NCBI GenBank assembly: GCA_947456915.1
Contig: CANGUQ010000296.1
Coordinates: 1-5,354, forward strand
Direction of reading: 5' to 3'
Length of the DNA stretch: 5,354 bases
Source: Betaproteobacteria bacterium
GTDB taxonomy: Bacteria; Pseudomonadota; Gammaproteobacteria; Burkholderiales; CAIKXV01
Below, one piece after another: positions 1-5,354 of this stretch (position 1 is the first letter of the stretch; each line of letters starts with the position of its first letter). Below the pieces are notes generated by a model. That model saw nothing but the letters and a program-made list of their open reading frames with translations, did not search any database and was not told the origin of the DNA. The position numbers were made by a program, and so were the translations under genes.

Positions 1-4
1 CAGT

Positions 5-877
5 TCAGCGTCCAAGGCGGCGCGCCTCGATCGACTCGGCCGCCTGCGCGCGGATGCGCGCGGCCACCGCGCGCTGTTCGGCGGATCTTCGCTCCGCGGC
101 CTCGATCAGCACTTCGCGCTCGCGGCTCGCGCGGGCATGCAGCGCCTCCTGCCGGGCAGCATCGTGCGCCGCCCGTGCATCGCGCTGCGCGAGTTGCGCC
201 TGCAGCCCCGCGTTCTGTGCGATCAGCAGGCTCATCTGTTCGTTGAGCATCTGCAGCGACTGGTGGGCGCCCTCGGTGTGCGGGATGCGCGACTGGATCG
301 CCTGCACCTGGGCATAGTCGGCTTCGACGCGGCGCATCGCCCGCTGCGCGTCGGCGAACACCTCGCGCGTGCGCTCAGCGCGCAGCCCGGCGAGCACGCG
401 CTCGCGCTCGACGTACTCCGGCCAGGTCAGCCGCGACTGCGCGTGCGCGCGCTGGGTCTGCACCGCCTCCGCCTGCAGCGCGTGCAACGCCCCGCCCAGC
501 CGCTCGAGACGGTCGAGGTAGAGCCCCGCATGCTGCAGGCTCTGCAGAACCTGTGCACGCGCGGGCAGCAGGTCTTCGACGCGCATCCGGGCGAGCTGGC
601 TCACCATGGTCTCGTACTGCCGCGCGTGCACCAGCAGGCCCTGCCACTGCTGGTGCAGCTGCTGGGCGCGCTGTGTCTCGGCGACCAGTGCGGCCTGCAC
701 GCTGCGCACGTGCTGAACGTAGGCGCTCGGGTCGTGCACGATCGAGCCCAGGCCCGCAGCGCTGCCGCCGGCGTATGCGAACGCCGCGCCGATCGCAACC
801 AGCCAGGCCGACCCTGTGCGCAGCCAGGGCCACCACGCCCGACTGCACCGCAGCGCCGCCCCGGTGCGAACGCTCAC
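5..877 (-). CDS. trbJ: TrbJ: VirB5-like exported conjugation protein
   Basis: This is a 290-aa exported protein of the TrbJ/VirB5 family, found in the periplasm or as a minor pilus-tip component that helps pilus assembly and recipient contact. The N-terminus is basic (Arg4, 10, 13, 20) followed by a hydrophobic stretch at about 21-42 with likely cleavage after AYA (34-36). Then comes the family-like SIVHDPSAYVQHV (45-57). The rest is almost wholly helical and Gln/Ala/Arg-rich: 58-145 and 160-198 look like coiled coils, and GAHQSLQMLNEQMSLL at 203-218 matches the conserved TrbJ/VirB5 helix. Residues 235-290 are a highly charged Ala/Arg/Glu tail that makes it longer than the usual 240-260 aa. 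The GTG at 877 overlaps the trbE stop in GTGA and has AGGGGG just upstream. The same open frame continues upstream to 3508, but that part is a shadow of trbE. Family assignment rests on signal, helical pattern and position after trbE. Confidence 0.87.
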   Translation of the reverse strand: MSVRTGAALRCSRAWWPWLRTGSAWLVAIGAAFAYAGGSAAGLGSIVHDPSAYVQHVRSVQAALVAETQRAQQLHQQWQGLLVHARQYETMVSQLARMRVEDLLPARAQVLQSLQHAGLYLDRLERLGGALHALQAEAVQTQRAHAQSRLTWPEYVERERVLAGLRAERTREVFADAQRAMRRVEADYAQVQAIQSRIPHTEGAHQSLQMLNEQMSLLIAQNAGLQAQLAQRDARAAHDAARQEALHARASREREVLIEAAERRSAEQRAVAARIRAQAAESIEARRLGR

Positions 878-3345
878 GACACCCCCTGCGCACGCGGGTC
901 CGGTGACGGCGCCTGCGGCGCGGGCACCTGCACTGTCGCGCTCGCTGCGTCCAGGTAGGCGAATGCCCAGCCGGGCTGCCCGCTGCGCCAGTGATGCAGG
1001 AACAGGCGCTGCGCCTGCGGGTCGGAGCGCAGCGCGGCAAGCAGCGCCGGCGGGAACACGCAGCGCACCATGCGCGATCGCCCCGGCTGCGTGATGTAGC
1101 AGTCGCGCTTGGGGATCGCCTGGCAGATACGCGAGAGCTGGGTGTCGTTGAGCGCGAAGCGCTCCAGATACAGCCGTCGATGAGCGCCCGCATTCGGGTT
1201 GGCGAGGTAGATGCGGGTCGGGATATTGTCGATCACGCTGGCGAGGATCGGACTCGCCTCGATCTCCTGCAGCGACTGGGTCGCCAGAATCACCGCAGCG
1301 TTCTTCTTGCGCAGCGTGCGCAGCCAGTCGTCGAGCCGGGCGCAGAACCGGGGCTCGGCGAGCACGCACCACGCCTCCTCGACGTAGATGAACGCGGGCG
1401 TGCCATCCAGGGCGCTCTCGATACGCTGGAACGCATAGTCGAGAAACGCGGCGGCCAGCCGTGGCGTGTGGAACAGGCGCCCCACCTCGATGCAGGTGAA
1501 ACCGCACAGCGACAGGTCGTCGTGTGCGTGGTCGAACCAGCGCGCGTGCGGTGCATCGCCGACCCATGCCGCGAGCGTCCCGGCCAGCCGTCGCGGCAAC
1601 AGCGGCAGCAGCGAGCGCAGCCGCCACGACGATGCCGGCTGGCCGGCGAGCAGTTCGAGCGCATCGGCGAGCGCGCGATCGTCGTCCGAACTGATCGCGT
1701 GTCCGCGGGCGGTGATCAGCAGCTCGAGCCAGTGCAGCAGCCATGACCGCTGCGCAGGATCGCCAAGCACGTGCAGCGGGTTCAGACGCACCGCTGCCTG
1801 TTCCGCACCCAGATCCACGTGCGCCCCGCCCTGCAGCAGCGCGGGAATGCGGCACGAGTAGTTGCGATCGAAGACGAACACGCGCGAACCCGGGTACTTC
1901 CGACTCTGGGAGAGCAGAAAGTTCATCAGCACCGACTTGCCGCAGCCGCTGGGGCCGATGACGATCGCGTGCCCGACGTCGCCCACGTGCAGGTCGAAGT
2001 CGAAGGCGTCGCCGCCCTCGGCCGGCAGGCGTGCGAGCGCGGGCTGCGCACACCCGGTCTGGGCACCGAGGTGCGCGTTCGCCGCACTGCCGCTGGCGAG
2101 CGTGCGCAGCGGCGCGAGATCGGCGACCGTGGCGGCGGTCACGAACTGCCAGCGCGGGGAGAGCGCCCACTGGCCAGGCAGCGACACGGTGAATGCGCCA
2201 AGCAGGTTTAGCCGCTCGCGCAGGACCAGAAACCCGATGCGGCGCAGCGCACTCGCCGCCGCGCGCAGCGCTTCGTCCAGCTCCGGCAGAGTGCGCCCGC
2301 GCGCGAGCAGTACCAGTGCGCAGTGGCCGAAGGCGCCGCCTTCGGCGCCCAGATGCGCCAGGGCCTGCGCTGCATCCTCGGCGAGGCGCAGCCGGCCTTC
2401 GTCGATCATCGCGCTGTCCTCGCCGGTGATGGCCTCCTTCACATAGCCGGCAAAGCTCTTCTGCAGGTTTCGGTGATGCCGCTCGGCGTCGCGGATGCGC
2501 GCAGCCGCACGCTCGTGCCGCTCGAAGCGAAACGCGAGCACCAGCGTGATCTCGGCGGGCACGCGCAGCAGCGCATCGAGCGCACCGGGTGAACTCGCCC
2601 CCGGCCAGGCCTTCACCGCCAGGGCGGCGATCTCGACTGCATCGAGGTGCTCGAATCGCAGGCGGTCGGACAACACCTGCAGCGTGTTGTCCGGCAGCCA
2701 CGCGTCGAGATAGCACGGCGGATCGGGCATGGCGACCGGCTCGCCCTCGGCCGCCGGCGACACCCGGTCGTGCAGCCAGCGCAGCAGTTGCGCTCCCTCG
2801 AGCCGTCGCAGAGCGATCTCGGACAGCGTTTCGGTGATCGCCCGCAGCAGATCCTCGAAGCGCGCCGCCTCGACGTCGAGCTGCGCCGCCTCCCAGGCAA
2901 AGGCACTGCGGCGCGTCCGCCACGGCCAGCGACGATCCAGGTGCGCACGCGCGCCGGGATCGAAGGTGATCGCGAGCGCGTGCCGGTTGGCGAGCAGCGC
3001 ACCGCTGCTGCAGCTGCGCAGCCACAGCGCATCCAGATGGGCCGATACCGGATGGGCGAAGGTGGCCGGCAGCGGCGGGCTGCAGCGCCTGCGATCGACG
3101 ATCCACCAGAGCGCGCAGCGTTCGTCGCAGTTGCGCAGCGCCTGCTCGAGCAGACGCACCTGGCGGTCGATCTCGGCCGCGGGCGTGCCTTCGGCATCGA
3201 AGCCGTCGAGTTCGAACACCGCCAGCAGCGCACCGTCCTTGTTCAGCACCAGTCGCGGCGTGAGCAGCACCATCCACGGCACCAGCTCGGCGAAGCCGCG
3301 CGCCGTGCGGCGGTGATTGCGCAGCAGTTGTCGCAGGTTCAGCAC
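874..3345 (-). CDS. trbE: TrbE: VirB4-like type IV secretion ATPase
   Basis: This is an 823-aa AAA+ ATPase of the VirB4/TrbE/CagE family, the largest and most conserved part of the mating-pair apparatus; it is membrane-associated through TrbD and energises pilin extraction and substrate transfer. Residues 1-430 are the N-terminal CagE/TrbE domain, starting with LNLRQLL and carrying LVPWMVLLTP (21-30) and LNKDG (34-38). The ATPase domain has Walker A GPSGCGKS at 464-471 (Lys470), Walker B IYVEEAW at 653-659 (Glu656-Glu657), the KKNAAVILATQS motif at 680-691 and DNIPTRIYLANPNA at 706-719. Residues about 801-823 form a Pro/Ala-rich tail. The length matches TrbE proteins (roughly 810-850 aa). The GTG at 3345 is chosen because the family starts with MLNLR and the codon overlaps the trbD stop by 7 nt. 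No Shine-Dalgarno is evident, so initiation probably depends on termination of trbD. The first acidic Walker B residue is Glu rather than the more common Asp. Confidence 0.97.
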   Translation of the reverse strand: MLNLRQLLRNHRRTARGFAELVPWMVLLTPRLVLNKDGALLAVFELDGFDAEGTPAAEIDRQVRLLEQALRNCDERCALWWIVDRRRCSPPLPATFAHPVSAHLDALWLRSCSSGALLANRHALAITFDPGARAHLDRRWPWRTRRSAFAWEAAQLDVEAARFEDLLRAITETLSEIALRRLEGAQLLRWLHDRVSPAAEGEPVAMPDPPCYLDAWLPDNTLQVLSDRLRFEHLDAVEIAALAVKAWPGASSPGALDALLRVPAEITLVLAFRFERHERAAARIRDAERHHRNLQKSFAGYVKEAITGEDSAMIDEGRLRLAEDAAQALAHLGAEGGAFGHCALVLLARGRTLPELDEALRAAASALRRIGFLVLRERLNLLGAFTVSLPGQWALSPRWQFVTAATVADLAPLRTLASGSAANAHLGAQTGCAQPALARLPAEGGDAFDFDLHVGDVGHAIVIGPSGCGKSVLMNFLLSQSRKYPGSRVFVFDRNYSCRIPALLQGGAHVDLGAEQAAVRLNPLHVLGDPAQRSWLLHWLELLITARGHAISSDDDRALADALELLAGQPASSWRLRSLLPLLPRRLAGTLAAWVGDAPHARWFDHAHDDLSLCGFTCIEVGRLFHTPRLAAAFLDYAFQRIESALDGTPAFIYVEEAWCVLAEPRFCARLDDWLRTLRKKNAAVILATQSLQEIEASPILASVIDNIPTRIYLANPNAGAHRRLYLERFALNDTQLSRICQAIPKRDCYITQPGRSRMVRCVFPPALLAALRSDPQAQRLFLHHWRSGQPGWAFAYLDAASATVQVPAPQAPSPDPRAQGVS
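882..887 (-). promoter_or_regulatory. Ribosome binding site for trbJ inside the end of trbE
   Basis: On the minus strand AGGGGG lies 4 nt before GTG 877 (7 nt if AGG is taken as the core). It sits in the last codons of trbE, and the start and stop codons share GTGA. This supports GTG 877 over any later start and indicates translational coupling. Confidence 0.6.
2326..2346. repeat. 21-bp perfect palindrome (10-bp arms, 1-nt centre) inside trbE
   Basis: GCCGAAGGCG and CGCCTTCGGC flank a single C. The palindrome lies within trbE codons for about residues 334-340 (GAEGGAF region). In RNA it could fold as a GC-rich hairpin with a small loop. It may be a chance product of GC-rich coding sequence; no second copy was noticed in the window. 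Confidence 0.55.
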
Positions 3346-3686
3346 AGCAGATCGCGGCCGAAGCCGTGCGGGCGCCGTCCGTGCCGGCCGCGGACGCAGG
3401 GCCAGGGATCGTATCGATCCGCCTGGCGCAGGTACTGCAGCCAGATGCTGCGCAGGTACGGATCGTCGCGGGTTGCACGCGCGGCCAGCACGTGCGCTGC
3501 GAGCGCAACCCCCAGATACGGCCACAGTCCGGTACCCATCACGATCGCCAGCGCGCAGGTCGCATTGAGAATGGCGAGCCGGTCCTCGACTCCGGCGATC
3601 GTCTTGGCCTGCAGCAGCGAGCCGTGGACCGTCGTGCAGCGCAACGCCGCAGGCGCGACACGGGCAGCAGCGGTCAGCGAGTCCAC
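3339..3686 (-). CDS. trbD: TrbD: VirB3-like inner-membrane protein
   Basis: This is a 115-aa small membrane protein of the VirB3/TrbD family, which sits in the inner membrane and associates with the VirB4/TrbE ATPase (known for the family). VHGSLLQAKTIAGVEDRLAI (20-39) precedes a hydrophobic hairpin at about 39-70 broken by WPY at 55-57. A soluble tail follows, with DDPYLRSIW (74-82), RYDPWP (91-96) and a basic Gly-rich end closing in RPHGFGRDLLC; a helical pair plus DP/R-rich tail is typical of TrbD. The GTG start at 3686 is chosen because TGAGG (3695-3699) lies 8 nt upstream and overlaps the trbC stop. The ATG at 3812 is rejected because it would overlap trbC by more than 100 nt in a low-quality frame. 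A TTG at 3644 is a weaker alternative that begins nearer the conserved part. The stop lies inside the trbE start region (GTGCTGA), implying coupling. Confidence 0.91.
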   Translation of the reverse strand: MDSLTAAARVAPAALRCTTVHGSLLQAKTIAGVEDRLAILNATCALAIVMGTGLWPYLGVALAAHVLAARATRDDPYLRSIWLQYLRQADRYDPWPCVRGRHGRRPHGFGRDLLC

Positions 3687-3694
3687 CGGGCAGA

Positions 3695-3699
3695 CCTCA
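3695..3699 (-). promoter_or_regulatory. Ribosome binding site that decides the trbD GTG start
   Basis: On the minus strand TGAGG lies 8 nt before GTG 3686. Its TGA is also the stop codon of trbC, so ribosomes finishing trbC end on the trbD Shine-Dalgarno sequence. It is the only good SD near any candidate start in this frame. Confidence 0.7.
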
Positions 3700-4092
3700 G
3701 GCACCGAAGCAGGCGGTCGAGGCGCCGGCGCGCACGAACCCCAGCCACTGATCGGCGAGCAGCGCGAAGGAGATGCCGAACACCAGCCCGAGCAGGCTCT
3801 TGAACACGCCACCCAGCTCGCCGAAGGCGATCATCAACCCGGTGATCACGATGGCGATCACCGCCACCGCCTTGGCCACCGGCCCCGACAGGCTGCGCGC
3901 GACCACGCAGATCGGCCCCTCCCACGGTGCCGCTGCGCCCTGCGCCCACGCTGGCTGTGTCGCGAGCAGCGCTGCCGCGAGCACGAGCAGCGCGAGTACC
4001 GGCGTGACCATTACCGGCAGCAGCATCCGGCCACGCACGCGCAGCGGCTGCACCGGCGGTACGCGATGGCGAGCAGGCGGCGCGACCCGCAT
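3697..4092 (-). CDS. trbC: TrbC: conjugative prepilin (VirB2-like)
   Basis: This is a 131-aa precursor of the main pilus subunit, inserted in the inner membrane and then assembled into the conjugative pilus. A basic leader (residues 1-22, six Arg) precedes a hydrophobic stretch at 23-45 and a signal-peptidase-like site, AWA before Gln51. The mature part (51-131) has the two-helix hairpin typical of VirB2/TrbC: about 71-90 (motif GLMIAFGELGG near its end) and about 95-113 (FGISFALLADQW). The ATG at 4092 is chosen because it falls 16 nt after the trbB stop and gives a leader like that of TrbC. The open frame extends to ATG 4197 (166 aa), but that would overlap trbB by 89 nt. ATG 4026 would remove the basic residues of the leader. 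No start has a strong Shine-Dalgarno. Cys62 and Cys128 both remain in the predicted mature pilin. Whether it is cyclised like RP4 TrbC cannot be seen; no TraF-type protease is in the window. Confidence 0.9.
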   Translation of the reverse strand: MRVAPPARHRVPPVQPLRVRGRMLLPVMVTPVLALLVLAAALLATQPAWAQGAAAPWEGPICVVARSLSGPVAKAVAVIAIVITGLMIAFGELGGVFKSLLGLVFGISFALLADQWLGFVRAGASTACFGA

Positions 4093-4108
4093 CACCGAAG
4101 CGGGGAGC

Positions 4109-5164
4109 TCAGCGCTGGGCAGCTGCATCGCGAGACGGGTCACCCGTGCGTGTCCATTCCTGCTCGCCATCGCGCGCGCGGCTCTGCTGTGCATCACTCG
4201 TCTCCAGTCGGTACAGCGTAGTCATCCGGTAGCTGGCGGCCTCGGCGTCGAAACCGTCCAGGCGTGCGACTTCGGTCACCCGGCGCTGCGCGGCGTCGCG
4301 CGCGACGAACACCACGAGGTCGAAGCTGCGCGCGATCTGGCGCTGGATCGCTGCGAACGTCCACGGCACGCCCGCAGTGAGCACCAGCGCCTCCAGTCGC
4401 TCGAGCGCGCCCGGCGCGTCGTTGGCGTGCAGCGTGGCGAGCACACCGCGATGCCCGGTATTGGCGACCTGCATCAGGTCATAGGCTTCGGGCCCGCGCA
4501 CCTCGCCGACCAGGATGCGATCCGGGCGCATGCGCAGCGCGAGACGCACCAGATCCCGCACCGAGATCCCGTCGGCCTCGGAGGCTTCCAGCGACACACG
4601 ATTCGGCGCGGCCACGTCCAGCTCCGGGGTGTCCTCGATCGTGATCAGCCGCTCCTCGCCCGGCACCTCGGCCAGCAGCGCGTTCATCAGCGTGGTCTTG
4701 CCCGAGTCGGTGCCACCGGCGATCAGCATGTTGCAGCGGCCGCGCACCGCGCAGCGCAGCAGCCGGGCACAGGCAGCATCTACTGCCTGCCCAGCCACCA
4801 GATCGGCGAGCGTGAGGCGCCGACGCTGATGCTTGCGGATGCACAGCGCGTGCCCGCGTGTTGCCGGTGGTGCAAGGCAGGCCGCCACGCGCATGCCGTC
4901 GAAGCGCGCGTCGAGCATTGCCTCGCGCCCGCCCTCGCGCGCATCGCGCCGGTTCAGTCGCGCAAGCAGCATGATCGCGGCGCGGACCTGTGCATCGGTG
5001 AGCTCGATCGTCAGGCGCTCGCTGCGCGCCGCGCGCTGCACCCACACTTCGCCGGGCGCATTGATCATGATCTCGGTCACCGCCGGATCGTCGAAGACCG
5101 GCGCAAGCGGCGCGAGCGTGCTGCGCAGCATGTCGATCGCATTGCGGGTGGTGGCTCGATCCAT
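4109..5164 (-). CDS. trbB: TrbB: VirB11-like type IV secretion traffic ATPase
   Basis: This is a 351-aa cytoplasmic ATPase of the VirB11/TrbB/PilT secretion superfamily, which forms hexameric rings at the inner-membrane face and drives pilus assembly and substrate transfer. Residues 1-120 form the N-terminal domain (motif TEIMIN at 30-35). The RecA-like domain follows: Walker A GGTDSGKTT at 150-158 (Lys156), Asp box ITIEDTPEL at 174-182, Walker B region RILVGEVRG at 216-224 with Glu221, and His box with GHRG at 237-240 and TLHAN at 244-248. Residues 322-351 are a charged, probably disordered tail. The length fits the family (RP4 TrbB is about 320 aa). The ATG at 5164 has no clear Shine-Dalgarno sequence but gives a standard N-terminus. 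The fourth P-loop residue is Asp153, where family members usually have Gly or another small residue. The stop lies 16 nt before the chosen trbC start. Confidence 0.97.
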   Translation of the reverse strand: MDRATTRNAIDMLRSTLAPLAPVFDDPAVTEIMINAPGEVWVQRAARSERLTIELTDAQVRAAIMLLARLNRRDAREGGREAMLDARFDGMRVAACLAPPATRGHALCIRKHQRRRLTLADLVAGQAVDAACARLLRCAVRGRCNMLIAGGTDSGKTTLMNALLAEVPGEERLITIEDTPELDVAAPNRVSLEASEADGISVRDLVRLALRMRPDRILVGEVRGPEAYDLMQVANTGHRGVLATLHANDAPGALERLEALVLTAGVPWTFAAIQRQIARSFDLVVFVARDAAQRRVTEVARLDGFDAEAASYRMTTLYRLETSDAQQSRARDGEQEWTRTGDPSRDAAAQR

Positions 5165-5280
5165 CGGCGCGCTCGCGGCTGGGAAGAGGATTCAGTGTGC
5201 CGGGCGCTTCGGTGCGGCGCGCCCTGCAAAACGCGGTGCAACCTCGCGAAACCCGCCGCGCATCCGCCTGTCGCGCCGGG
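5165..5280 (-). other. Leader region upstream of trbB, no clear signal
   Basis: These 116 nt precede the trbB ATG. I looked for -35/-10 boxes, a terminator and a Shine-Dalgarno sequence. A TTGCAC hexamer occurs on the minus strand but has no acceptable -10 partner at 16-18 nt, and the bases just before the ATG are GC-rich without a purine run. It may be a spacer within a longer operon or hold the end of an alternative upstream frame (stop at 5192-5194). Confidence 0.4.
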
Positions 5281-5354
5281 TCACGCGCGCCAGCGCACGC
5301 GATTGGCACACACCCCCGCGATGCAGGCGGCAGCGAGCCCGGCGAGTGCGGGCA
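5281..5354 (-). CDS. Possible C-terminal end of an upstream gene (partial)
   Basis: Reading the minus strand from the window edge, one frame gives 23 codons ending at TGA 5281-5283: a hydrophobic Ala/Gly/Leu stretch followed by a basic end (NRVRWRA). Its codons have the high third-position GC of the real genes, and the pattern resembles a C-terminal membrane helix with cytoplasmic positive charges. No family can be named from so few residues. A competing frame, very Arg-rich and ending at 5192, is open too but looks less protein-like. The gene would lie directly upstream of trbB in the same direction. Confidence 0.28.
   Translation of the reverse strand, partial: PALAGLAAACIAGVCANRVRWRA

Larger units (their letters stand above)
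5..5164 (-). other. Conjugative type IV secretion operon segment, trbB-C-D-E-J order
   Basis: Five genes lie head to tail on the minus strand with junctions of +16, +10, -7 and -4 nt and no room for internal promoters or terminators. All five belong to the Trb branch of type IV secretion (mating-pair formation): two hexameric ATPases, a pilin, a VirB3-like membrane protein and a VirB5-like exported protein. trbJ directly follows trbE, as in Ti-plasmid trb and Tn4371-like elements, whereas RP4 has trbF there. All five frames are intact, with no frameshift or premature stop, so the segment looks functional. Both ends of the operon are outside the window: a coupling-protein gene would be expected upstream, and trbL, trbF, trbG and trbI homologues downstream. 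Placement on an ICE rather than a plasmid cannot be decided here. Confidence 0.93.

Noticed and set aside
137..958. 273-codon plus-strand open frame opposite trbJ
   Set aside because: It mirrors the trbJ codons in low-complexity Leu/Arg/His-rich sequence and has no supporting start signal or domain.
3406..3420. Inverted repeat GGATCG-TAT-CGATCC in trbD
   Set aside because: It has six-base arms inside the conserved codons for ADRYDP, so the sequence is explained by protein constraint.
5..3508. Single 1167-codon open frame on the minus strand that includes trbJ
   Set aside because: Only the last 290 codons (from GTG 877) are protein-like. The part above 877 is Arg/Ala-rich shadow of trbE, whose own frame carries all the ATPase motifs.
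4135..4147. 13-bp palindrome ACGGGT-C-ACCCGT in the 3' end of trbB
   Set aside because: It is short, within coding sequence, and expected by chance in such GC-rich DNA. No T-run follows, so it is not a terminator.
4109..4197. N-terminal 35-residue extension of TrbC starting at ATG 4197
   Set aside because: It would overlap trbB by 89 nt and add a hydrophilic stretch before an otherwise normal leader. ATG 4092 follows the trbB stop by 16 nt.
2647..4221. 524-codon plus-strand open frame across trbE, trbD and trbC
   Set aside because: It is antisense to three recognisable genes, has a composition dominated by Arg, Gln, His and Ala, and no recognisable motif. It is expected from the third-position GC bias of the opposite strand.
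3187..4261. Shared peptide LDGFDAE in TrbE (residues 46-52) and near the TrbB C-terminus (302-308)
   Set aside because: The flanking residues and surrounding DNA differ, so there is no duplicated segment. It is most likely chance.
4479..5309. 276-codon minus-strand open frame overlapping trbB
   Set aside because: It is an out-of-frame shadow of trbB. Its translation is Arg/Ala/Gly-rich while the trbB frame has every VirB11 motif.
1..5354. CRISPR arrays, tRNA or rRNA genes, insertion sequences, toxin-antitoxin or defence genes
   Set aside because: No regularly spaced repeats, RNA gene signatures, terminal inverted repeats or transposase motifs were seen. The coding capacity is fully taken by the five trb genes.

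Overview
The window is a tightly packed segment of a P-type (Trb/VirB) type IV secretion operon, all on the minus strand. Transcription runs right to left. From about 5164 down to 5 it encodes, in order, TrbB (VirB11-like ATPase), TrbC (prepilin), TrbD (VirB3-like inner-membrane protein), TrbE (VirB4-like ATPase) and TrbJ (VirB5-like periplasmic or pilus-tip protein). The reading frames abut or overlap: trbB to trbC leaves 16 nt, trbC to trbD leaves 10 nt, trbD and trbE overlap by 7 nt, and trbE and trbJ overlap by 4 nt. They very probably form one translationally coupled transcript.

The DNA is very GC-rich and coding codons have a strong G/C bias at the third position. That bias produces many long spurious open frames on both strands, including a 1167-codon frame whose upstream three quarters is a shadow of trbE. 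Together with the protein families, this suggests a high-GC proteobacterium, perhaps a gamma- or betaproteobacterium (inference; no taxonomic marker is present). The order trbB-C-D-E-J, with trbJ directly after trbE, is the order known from the Ti-plasmid trb region and Tn4371-type integrative and conjugative elements. In RP4, trbF follows trbE. The window is therefore probably internal to an ICE or conjugative plasmid, but no relaxase, coupling protein, integrase, origin or attachment site is visible.

Layout: 5281-5354 may hold the last codons of an upstream minus-strand gene (weak). 5165-5280 shows no clear promoter or terminator. trbB is 5109-centred at 4109-5164, trbC 3697-4092, trbD 3339-3686, trbE 874-3345 and trbJ 5-877. 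Only 4 bases remain beyond the trbJ stop, so the rest of the operon (expected trbL/F/G/I-type genes) lies outside.

Functionally, TrbE and TrbB are the cytoplasmic ATPases that power pilus assembly and DNA transfer. TrbD is their small membrane partner, TrbC the pilin subunit, and TrbJ the exported minor component. I found no clearly new system. The points worth a second look are small: a Gly-to-Asp change in the TrbB P-loop, two Cys in the predicted mature pilin, an extended charged C-terminus on TrbJ, three consecutive GTG starts, and a 21-bp perfect palindrome inside trbE.
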